Shown here one piece after another: positions 54,040 to 64,000 of a DNA stretch of 64,000 bases (the first letter of the stretch is position 1; every line of letters starts with the position of its first letter). The notes under the pieces were generated by a model, which was given only the letters and a program-made list of their open reading frames with translations, was not told where the DNA came from and did no database searches. This DNA comes from Herbidospora yilanensis (GTDB lineage: Bacteria; Actinomycetota; Actinomycetes; Streptosporangiales; Streptosporangiaceae). The stretch lies in assembly GCF_001570565.1 (NCBI RefSeq), contig NZ_BBXE01000023.1, positions 62,001-126,000 on the forward strand, read 5' to 3'. Position numbers and translations under genes: made by a program.

Positions 54040-55047
54040 CTAGGTAAGGAAGTGGGCCACCGCCGACCACTCCGGGTCCATCGTCGTGACGATCGCCGGG
54101 CGGCCCTCGCGCCAGACCAGGTCGCGGATCGCGCGTTCGGTGGCGCCCGTCGGGTCGGCGTAGACGTGGAAGGTCCGGACGCCCTCCGAGCTCACGTGGG
54201 CCGCCACGACCGCCGGGCCCAGTGCCGCGGTGAGGGTCTGGTGGAAGGTGTTGAGGGCGTCGAGCGAGTCGCCCGCCGGTAGGCCGTCGGCGTCGGACTT
54301 GCGATAGGGCAGGGTGACGGCGATGTGCTGGTCGTAGAGCGGGTAGTCGACCGGGCGGAGGGGGAACCTGGCGGTCGCGGTGAGTTTCTTGCCGCGGGCC
54401 GTGGTGCCCTCCAGGAGGGCCCACTGTTCGTCCTGGAAGCCCTCGGCGACGTCGGCCACGACGGCCGGGAGGTGGATCGCGGGCAGGGCGTCGATCGGTT
54501 CGATCTGGGCGGCGGTCACGTCGCCGACCCAGCGGGCGACCTCGTCTTCGCCGAGGAGGCGGTCGAGGGCCAGCATGGCGGTCTCCATGCGGGTGTCGTC
54601 GTCGATGTCCTCGAAGATCGGGTGATAGGCGGAGATGTCGACCCGCGGGCTGCCCGGCGGAACACGCAGCGCCACCACGAAACGGGCCATGTCGAACTCG
54701 TGGGGGCCCACGGGGAACCGCACGTCGGCCGGGATCGAGGCCGCCTGCCGGGACGGATGGAACTCCCACATCGCGTCGGGCTCGGGGGCCGCCTTCGCCC
54801 AGCGGTGGGCCAGGGAGCGCAGTTCGGGGTTGGCGGCCGAGCTGACGACCAGGGAGAAGAGGCTGCCTCGGCCGTTGCCGACCTCCCAGACCAGGCCGGG
54901 GTCGATCGCAGCCACGGCGGGGGCCATCAGTTCCGCCTTGTCGTCGGCGGCCTCCACCCGGGGGCGGGCCTCGGCCCACCACGTCCAGAACTCGGAGATC
55001 GCCACCGCCGGGTCAACCGGCTCGCTCTTGCGCCCGAACAACCGCAT
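54040..55047 (-). CDS. Hypothetical protein next to mnmA
   Basis: 335 residues from ATG 55047 (RLFGRKSEPVDPAVAISEFW); TTG 55056 is possible. Seen: no signal, no membrane helix, acidic and Trp-rich, a regular alpha/beta composition with ISAYHPIFEDIDDDTRMETA, LDRLLGEDEVARWVGDV and WEFHPSRQ. It resembles conserved actinobacterial proteins of unknown function, but I cannot name the family. It is the first host gene right of the second element and diverges from mnmA. Confidence 0.7.
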   Translation of the reverse strand: MRLFGRKSEPVDPAVAISEFWTWWAEARPRVEAADDKAELMAPAVAAIDPGLVWEVGNGRGSLFSLVVSSAANPELRSLAHRWAKAAPEPDAMWEFHPSRQAASIPADVRFPVGPHEFDMARFVVALRVPPGSPRVDISAYHPIFEDIDDDTRMETAMLALDRLLGEDEVARWVGDVTAAQIEPIDALPAIHLPAVVADVAEGFQDEQWALLEGTTARGKKLTATARFPLRPVDYPLYDQHIAVTLPYRKSDADGLPAGDSLDALNTFHQTLTAALGPAVVAAHVSSEGVRTFHVYADPTGATERAIRDLVWREGRPAIVTTMDPEWSAVAHFLT

Positions 55048-55106
55048 GGCGTGCAATCCAACCAGCAGGACGGGCAGGACGCCAACGCGGGTAGGCTCGA
55101 AGGGTT

Positions 55107-56189
55107 ATGGGATTCAAGCCTCTGCGCGTGCTCGCCGCCATGTCCGGCGGCGTCGACTCGGCCGTGGCCGCCGCCCGCATCGCGGAGGCGGGCCACGATG
55201 TGACGGGTGTGCACCTCGCGTTGTCGTCCAACCCGCAGTCCTACCGCACCGGCGCCCGGGGCTGCTGCACCGTCGAAGACTCGCGTGACGCCCGCCGCGC
55301 CGCCGACGTCATCGGCATCCCCTTCTACATCTGGGACATGGCCGAACGTTTCCACCGCGACGTGGTGGAAGACTTCGTGGCCGAATACGCCGCCGGGCGC
55401 ACCCCCAACCCCTGCCTGCGCTGCAACGAGAAGATCAAGTTCGAGGCAGTGCTCGACCGGGCCCTCGCCCTCGGCTTCGACGCCGTCGCGACCGGCCACC
55501 ACGCCCGCCTTGAGGACGGCGTGCTGCGGCGCTCGCCCGACGAGGGCAAAGACCAGTCCTACGTGCTGGGCGTGCTGACCCGCGAGCAGCTCTCCCACGC
55601 GATCTTCCCGCTGGGCGACTCGACCAAGGCCCAGGTGCGCGAAGAGGCCGCCCGCCGGGGCCTGACCGTGGCCGACAAACCCGACTCCCACGACATCTGC
55701 TTCATCGCCGACGGCGACACCCGGGCGTTCCTGGCCGACCGCCTCGGCGAGACCGAGGGCCCCATCGTCGACGCGTTGTCGGGCAAGGTCGTCGGCACCC
55801 ACGGCGGCGCGTTCGGCTACACCGTCGGGCAGCGCAAGGGCCTCAACATCGACCGGCCCGCCGCCGACGGGCGGCCCCGCTACGTGTTGTCGATCGAGCC
55901 GGTGTCCAACACGGTGACGGTGGGGCCTCGGGCCGCGCTTGAGGTGAGGTCCATCGTCGCGACCAAGCCCGTGTGGAACGGGCCCGTCGACACCTCGGCC
56001 GGGGAGATCGGGTGCCTGGTGCAGTTGCGGGCACACGGGGAGGTCTATCTGGCGCGGGTGCGGGTCGGCGAGGGCGAGGTCCACATCACGCTGGAGACGC
56101 CGGCCACGGGGGTCGCGCCTGGTCAGGGGGCTGTGCTCTACGACGGCGACATGGTGATCGGCTCCGCGACGATCGCCTCGGCCGCCTGA
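55107..56189 (+). CDS. mnmA: tRNA-specific 2-thiouridylase
   Basis: 360 residues. The PP-loop ATPase motif [13 protein letters not shown] is at the start, the first catalytic Cys in [12 protein letters not shown], the second in [12 protein letters not shown], then the central beta-barrel part [18 protein letters not shown]. It puts sulfur on U34 of Lys, Glu and Gln tRNAs, using sulfur from cysteine desulfurase. The desulfurase gene is the former neighbour, now 11 kb away. TAGGCT at 55092-55097 may be its -10 box, with AAGGG before the ATG. Confidence 0.95.
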   Translation: MGFKPLRVLAAMSGGVDSAVAAARIAEAGHDVTGVHLALSSNPQSYRTGARGCCTVEDSRDARRAADVIGIPFYIWDMAERFHRDVVEDFVAEYAAGRTPNPCLRCNEKIKFEAVLDRALALGFDAVATGHHARLEDGVLRRSPDEGKDQSYVLGVLTREQLSHAIFPLGDSTKAQVREEAARRGLTVADKPDSHDICFIADGDTRAFLADRLGETEGPIVDALSGKVVGTHGGAFGYTVGQRKGLNIDRPAADGRPRYVLSIEPVSNTVTVGPRAALEVRSIVATKPVWNGPVDTSAGEIGCLVQLRAHGEVYLARVRVGEGEVHITLETPATGVAPGQGAVLYDGDMVIGSATIASAA

Positions 56190-56193
56190 GAAT

Positions 56194-56252
56194 CCTTTCT
56201 CTGTTACGGCACCGCCTGGCCGGCGCCGACCGCCGTCTCCGGCCAGCGCCGG
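56194..56252 (+). terminator. Repeat-type hairpin after mnmA
   Basis: A TGTTACGGC-ACCGCCTGGCCGG stretch leads into arms TGGCCGG and CCGGCCA. The same layout, with the related TTCCGTTACGGCTCCGCC, stands behind the MetE-like gene at 57943. Confidence 0.6.
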
Positions 56253-56283
56253 TTCGTGTTTCCGGCATGTCGGGATTCGTGGG

Positions 56284-56916
56284 TCAGGCGAATTCCACTG
56301 ACTCGCCCGGCTTGAGGCGGCGCATGTCGGCCTTCTGTTTCTTGCCCTCCATCGTCATGAAGTTGTCGATCATGCCCTGGCCGATCTCGTTCACCATCCC
56401 GTCGTGGGTCGAGAAGGCGTGGTCGGGGCGGACCATTCGCAGGTACTCGATGAAGTCCCACACCCGCAGCCACGGCGCGTTCGACGGGGCCAGGAGGGTT
56501 TCGACGGGCACGCCCGGGTCGGTCAGGGCGTCGCCGGGGTAGAAGACGCGGTCGTCGATCAGGAAGCCGATGTTCTGGATGATCGGGGCGTCCGGGATGG
56601 TGGGGGCGTGCCATTCGCCGATGACACGCACGGAGAAGCCGGCCACGTCGAAGACGTCGCCCTCGCGGACGGTCTGGATCTTCACGGGGACCTCGCCGAG
56701 GGTGTTCGTGACCCCGTTGCAGGTCCAAACCTCCAGGTCGGGGCTGGCCGACTTGATCAGGTTCGTGTCGAGGTGGTCGACGTGCTCGTGGGTGATCAAG
56801 GCGGCTTCCGCGCCGTCGAGGAGGCCGGTCCCGCTGAAGCTGCCCGGGTCGAGGACGAACGTGCGGCCGTCCTTCTCGAAGCGCCAGCAGGCATGGCCGA
56901 GTTTGGTGAGCTTCAT
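56284..56916 (-). CDS. MBL-fold metal-dependent hydrolase (UPF0173-like)
   Basis: 210 residues from ATG 56916 (KLTKLGHACWRFEKDGRTFV). Metal ligands in LITHEHVDHLD, VIGEWHAP, FYPGDAL and STHDGMVNE place it in the small MBL proteins related to UPF0173/UlaG. Substrate unknown. It diverges from the MetE-like gene, with only 19 bases between the two start codons, so the promoters must overlap. Confidence 0.8.
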   Translation of the reverse strand: MKLTKLGHACWRFEKDGRTFVLDPGSFSGTGLLDGAEAALITHEHVDHLDTNLIKSASPDLEVWTCNGVTNTLGEVPVKIQTVREGDVFDVAGFSVRVIGEWHAPTIPDAPIIQNIGFLIDDRVFYPGDALTDPGVPVETLLAPSNAPWLRVWDFIEYLRMVRPDHAFSTHDGMVNEIGQGMIDNFMTMEGKKQKADMRRLKPGESVEFA

Positions 56917-56935
56917 AATTCCTAAGCTAGTCCTC

Positions 56936-57937
56936 GTGCATTCGTACCCATGGGACCAGGCCACCGCGACCGGGGTCGGCTCCCACCCCGGCGAAGACCA
57001 TTTCGAGGCGCTCCGGACCGTTTTCGGGGAGCTGCCGATGCCTTATCTGCCCGAGTTGCCGGGGCGGGGGGTGGGGGCGGACATGATCGGGCGTACCGCG
57101 TCGTTGCTCATCGAACTGCCCGTCGAGGTGCAGCCCTCGGGCTGGCGGATCGCCGACCGGCCGGGGCGCGACCACAAGCGGGCGCGTGATCATCTGCTCC
57201 GGGATCTCGACGCGCTTGAGGAGGTCGCGCAGGGGTACACCGGGCCGCTGAAGATCCAGGTCTGCGGGCCGTGGACGCTCGTCGGGGCCATCGAGCTGCG
57301 TCACGGCGACAAGATCCTCGCCGACGCCGGGGCGGTCCGCGACGTGACCGACTCGTTGACCGAGGGGCTCGCCGCGCACCTCGCCGACGTGCGGAAACGT
57401 GTTCCGGGGGCCTCTCTGGTCGTGCAGGTCGACGAGCCGGGGCTGCCGGGGGTGCTGGCCGGGACGGTGCCGACGGCGTCGGGGTTCTCCCGTCTGGCGG
57501 CGGTCGAGGGGTCGCTCGCGGCCGCGCGGCTCGGGCAGGTGCTGTCCGCCGCCGAGTTCCCGATCGTCCACTGCTGCGCGCCTTCCGTGCCGTTCGAGGT
57601 GCTGCGCTCGGCGGGGGCCAAGGGGATCTCGCTCGACGCCGCGCTCATGCGGCGGCGCGACGAGGACGCCCTCGGCGCGGCCATCGAGGCCGGGATCGCC
57701 TTCTTCCTCGGCGTGGTGCCGGGCACCGACAGCCGGCTGCCCGACGTCGGCGTGGTCGCCAAGCCCGCGCTGGAGTTGTGGCGGCGGCTGGGGTTCCGGC
57801 CGGAAGGGCTGGCGCGGCAGGTCGTGCTGACGCCCGCCTGCGGGCTCGCGGGGGCCTCGCCCGCCTACGCGAAGGCCGCGCTGGCCAAGTGCCGCGAGTC
57901 GGCCCGGGTGCTGCGGGAGGACCCGGGGGAGGAGTAA
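56936..57937 (+). CDS. Cobalamin-independent methionine synthase-like protein (MetE C-terminal/UROD fold)
   Basis: 333 residues from GTG 56936 (HSYPWDQATATGVGSHPGED). It is a single MetE-C-like barrel: VCGPWTLVGAIEL, VVQVDEPGLPGVL, VHCCAPSVPFEVL, and a late Cys in LTPACGLAGASP that may bind zinc with the HCC pair. True MetE has two barrels of about 750 residues; this short form is a conserved neighbour of ligA and mnmA in actinobacteria and its reaction is not settled. TAAGCT eight bases before GTG is a likely -10, so the mRNA may be leaderless. Confidence 0.85.
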   Translation: MHSYPWDQATATGVGSHPGEDHFEALRTVFGELPMPYLPELPGRGVGADMIGRTASLLIELPVEVQPSGWRIADRPGRDHKRARDHLLRDLDALEEVAQGYTGPLKIQVCGPWTLVGAIELRHGDKILADAGAVRDVTDSLTEGLAAHLADVRKRVPGASLVVQVDEPGLPGVLAGTVPTASGFSRLAAVEGSLAAARLGQVLSAAEFPIVHCCAPSVPFEVLRSAGAKGISLDAALMRRRDEDALGAAIEAGIAFFLGVVPGTDSRLPDVGVVAKPALELWRRLGFRPEGLARQVVLTPACGLAGASPAYAKAALAKCRESARVLREDPGEE

Positions 57938-57942
57938 GAGCA

Positions 57943-57992
57943 CTTTCCGTTACGGCTCCGCCTGGCCGGCCCCGCCCGCCGCCGGGGGCCGG
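57943..57992 (+). terminator. Repeat-type hairpin after the MetE-like gene
   Basis: TTCCGTTACGGCTCCGCC (57945-57962) runs into the perfect arms GGCCGGCCCC and GGGGCCGGCC. The same 18 bases occur reversed at 42480-42497. Confidence 0.65.
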
Positions 57993-58087
57993 CCGCCGCA
58001 TCCGGCGCCCGACCGGCCGCTCCTCCGCGCGCCGCGACGACGTGGAAGTACATCCGATTGCAAGTGCGGCCAGGTATCCCTGCATCT

Positions 58088-58489
58088 ATGCGGATATTTC
58101 TGATCATGGGGGCGGTACTGGCCGGGCTCCTCGTCGCGGCCTCGCCGGCCGCCGCCGACACCTGGCACTGGGGGCCGGTGAAGTCGGCCGACGGCAAGGG
58201 CGGGGTCACGAACGGGAAGATCGTCAGCACCGCCACGGGGCTCAAGATCACGGCACGGCTGCACGACGCCACGGCAGGCGGTTCGTGCTCATGGGTGCGG
58301 TTCCGGTACCTGACCGACAACGGCAAAACGGTGTACAAGTCGTACAAGACCTGTAAGGCCGGATGGAGCGCGGTAACCCTCAAAACCGGGCACGTGCTCA
58401 GCGTCGAAGCGCGGGTCTGCCGGGGCACGGCCACGGCCGTTACCGGGCGTTGCTCCGCTTATGAGGGGGTCTGGGCGCAGGGCGGCTGA
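58088..58489 (+). CDS. Small exported protein of unknown function
   Basis: 133 residues from ATG 58088, with a Sec signal (RIFLIMGAVLAGLLVAASPAAA). The mature part is beta-rich and has four Cys (GGSCSWVRF, YKTCKAGW, ARVCRGT, GRCSAYEG) that probably form two disulfides. No family was recognised. It lies between the MetE-like gene and ligA, which is not the usual order, so it may be a local addition. Confidence 0.65.
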   Translation: MRIFLIMGAVLAGLLVAASPAAADTWHWGPVKSADGKGGVTNGKIVSTATGLKITARLHDATAGGSCSWVRFRYLTDNGKTVYKSYKTCKAGWSAVTLKTGHVLSVEARVCRGTATAVTGRCSAYEGVWAQGG

Positions 58490-58528
58490 GCACGGGAAAG
58501 TCGGTCGGCGGCGATAGGTTCTCCCTGA

Positions 58529-60742
<2,214 letters not shown>

Positions 60743-60763
60743 GCGTCACTTCCGGACATGGAA

Positions 60764-60806
60764 GAGGCCACCCGTTCCGGGCTTCTGGGCCGGGACGGGT
60801 GGCCTC
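60764..60806. terminator. Bidirectional terminator between ligA and cellulase
   Basis: GAGGCCACCCGT and ACGGGTGGCCTC form a perfect 12-base stem with further pairing (CCGG/CCGG) inside. It lies 21 bases after ligA and 53 bases from the cellulase stop. Confidence 0.88.
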
Positions 60807-60859
60807 GGTCTGCGGGGGTGCTCGGGTGTGGTTCGGCGCAACCCGCAGAGTTCAGGGTG

Positions 60860-62311
<1,452 letters not shown>

Positions 62312-62544
62312 TCACCAGTTGGCGGGCACCTGAAGGCCCAGGCCGAATAAGGCGGGGTTCCCAACGTGAAACACCCAGGCAACGCGGTGGAAACGGCTAT
62401 CCGGGCATCTGAAACTTTCAGTGCGAACGTGCTAGATCAATCCATCGCACGAAATATCCCGTAACGCAACGTGCCCAAGCGGTTTCGCGAAGTGGCCCGT
62501 AGGCCGTACCCTCCCATAGTGACCTCTTGGGGGGTTTCTCAACG

Positions 62545-64000
62545 ATGACTGCAATTGCGCGCCATCTCATGCCATGTCCTGAGATCGGTGACTCGACCGG
62601 ACCTATTGACCGCGCCCCCGCGCCGCCCGACACTCGGGACGCCGGGCCGCGGCCCGGCTCGCCCCTGTGGATCTACTTCGCGTCGATCATCACGATCGGG
62701 TTCACCGCCCTCGTCGTCGCGACCGTCCGGCTCGGCGGCCCCGAGCTGGGGCTGCTCGGCGCCGACCCGCTCTTCTGGGTGCTGGTCGTGCTCGTCTTCC
62801 TGGGCGAACTCCGGCCCGTGATGGTGAGCTCGTCCGCCCTCGTCGGAGGCACCCCCACCTCGACGATGTTCACCTTCGCGGTGCTGATGCACTACGGGTT
62901 GTCCGCCGCCGCGATCATGCAGGCCGTCGCGATGCTGGTCAGCGGGCTGGTGCACAGACGGGCCTGGCATCGCATCGCGTTCAACATCGCCCAGGTCACC
63001 CTCGCGTGCCTGGCCGCCGCCGTCACGTTCGGCATGTTCGGCGTGCACTCCCGGCCCATGAACACCTGGACGCCCACCGGTGCCGACATCCCGGCCATCG
63101 TGCTCGCCGGCCTGGCCTACTTCCTGGTCAGGGGCCTGCTGGTGTGCGGCGCGGTGGCGCTGCACGAGCGCAAGACCGTGCTCCGCGTGCTGAAGACCTC
63201 GCTCCTGCCGCAGGGCCTCGTCTACGGGGCGCTGCTGGGCCTCGCGCCGCTGGTCGTCGTGGTGATGGAGCACTCCGCCGGGCTGGTGCCGCTGTTCGTG
63301 GCGCCGCTCGCGGCCGTCTACTTCACCGCGACGCTCTCGATGCGCCGCGACCACCAGGCGATGCACGACGGCCTGACCGGCCTGCCCAACCGCAAACTGC
63401 TCATTCTCCGTACGGAGGAAGCGCTCGCCGAAGCCCGCCACGACGAGCGGGTGGGCCTGCTGCTGCTCGACCTCGACCGGTTCAAAGAGGTCAACGACAC
63501 CCTGGGACACCCGGTCGGCGACCTGCTGCTCAAGATCGTGGCCCATCGGCTGACCCACTCCGTCCGGCCCGGCGACGTCGTCGCGCGGCTCGGGGGCGAC
63601 GAGTTCGCCGTGCTGCTGCCGCAGATCCGCGACGCCCAGGCGGCCAAAGAGGTGGCCTCCCGCCTGCGGGTCGCGCTGACCGAACCGGTGCGGCTCGAAG
63701 GGATGACCTTCGACCTCGACGCGTCCATCGGCATCGCGCTCTACCCCGACCACGCGCCCGACTTCGAACTGCTGCTCCAGCGCTCCGACGTGGCGATGTA
63801 CATGGCCAAGGAGGCCCGCTCGGGCGTCGAGTTCTACGTCGCCGAACGCGACCGCAACTCCCCGGAGCGGCTCAGCCTGCTCGGCGACCTGCGCAGGGCC
63901 ATCGACGGGGCCGAACTCGACCTGCACTACCAGCCCAAGGTGGCCCTCCAGGACGGCAGCGTCGAAGGCGTCGAGGCACTGCTGCGCTGGTGGCATCCGG
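62545..64000 (+). CDS. Membrane GGDEF-EAL protein, cut at the window end
   Basis: The first 485 residues of a c-di-GMP turnover protein. Residues 40-290 hold about eight transmembrane helices (a MASE-like sensor region without a known ligand). The GGDEF domain (about 300-450) has RLGGDEF at 348-354, an intact active site, and DGLTGLPNRKLL at its start. EAL begins with LDLHYQPKVAL, with E477-A-L in VEALLRW. The rest lies outside. Such proteins make and break c-di-GMP, which in actinomycetes governs development. The ATG start follows GGGGGG by about eight bases. Confidence 0.9.
   Translation, partial: MTAIARHLMPCPEIGDSTGPIDRAPAPPDTRDAGPRPGSPLWIYFASIITIGFTALVVATVRLGGPELGLLGADPLFWVLVVLVFLGELRPVMVSSSALVGGTPTSTMFTFAVLMHYGLSAAAIMQAVAMLVSGLVHRRAWHRIAFNIAQVTLACLAAAVTFGMFGVHSRPMNTWTPTGADIPAIVLAGLAYFLVRGLLVCGAVALHERKTVLRVLKTSLLPQGLVYGALLGLAPLVVVVMEHSAGLVPLFVAPLAAVYFTATLSMRRDHQAMHDGLTGLPNRKLLILRTEEALAEARHDERVGLLLLDLDRFKEVNDTLGHPVGDLLLKIVAHRLTHSVRPGDVVARLGGDEFAVLLPQIRDAQAAKEVASRLRVALTEPVRLEGMTFDLDASIGIALYPDHAPDFELLLQRSDVAMYMAKEARSGVEFYVAERDRNSPERLSLLGDLRRAIDGAELDLHYQPKVALQDGSVEGVEALLRWWHP

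Noticed and set aside
56917-56935. Cobalamin riboswitch before the MetE-like gene
   Set aside because: Only 19 bases separate the divergent starts, so there is no room for one.

Overview
The window is high-GC DNA with many GTG starts from a filamentous actinomycete, probably of the Streptosporangiales. The grounds are family content and gene order: a complete GlgE pathway, the actinobacterial run cysteine desulfurase - mnmA - MetE-like protein - ligA, KstR-type steroid regulation, RepSA-type integrative elements, three tandem Ser/Thr kinases, and secreted chitinase and cellulase. The genus is an inference. No rRNA, tRNA or CRISPR array was seen.

Layout. 1-2803: right end of an integrative element (Rep C-terminus, small gene, excisionase, tyrosine integrase). 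2938-4227: repeat-bearing NlpC/P60 hydrolase. 4231-10996: GntR regulator, metallo-hydrolase, then a steroid side-chain cluster (FadA5-like thiolase, KstR-like repressor, FadE28/FadE29-like dehydrogenase pair) with palindromes fitting the KstR and KstR2 operator patterns. It ends in what look like broken remains of chsH2 and chsH1. 11007-16351: sigma-like protein with a C-terminal membrane anchor, a four-gene osmoprotectant ABC transporter and a flavin reductase-like gene. 16352-21125: two copies of a small CTAG-flanked MITE, a BP74-like exported protein, SppA and a GH18 chitinase. 21234-31548: glgE-treS-mak-glgB on the minus strand, facing away from glgP. 31658-34705: an overlapping operon of D-aminopeptidase, exported FAD amine oxidase and YbaK-type deacylase. 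34812-40429: three membrane-tethered kinases. 40584-43798: etfB, etfA and cysteine desulfurase.

43826-54036 is a second mobile element lying between the cysteine desulfurase gene and mnmA. It carries an XRE regulator, a DUF574 methyltransferase, small unknown genes, a STAS protein, a glycine-rich exported peptide, a HUH Rep with a coupled leader peptide, and a large serine recombinase. Core genes resume at 54040: an unknown protein, mnmA, a metallo-hydrolase, a MetE-like protein, a small exported protein, ligA, a GH6 cellulase with a CebR-type operator, and a GGDEF-EAL protein cut by the window end.

How the genes fit together: GlgE, TreS, Mak and GlgB convert trehalose to branched alpha-glucan by way of maltose 1-phosphate, and GlgP can degrade that glucan. 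EtfBA can accept electrons from acyl-CoA dehydrogenases such as the FadE pair. The cysteine desulfurase can supply sulfur to MnmA. The chitinase and cellulase are secreted polysaccharide hydrolases with separate palindromic control sites.
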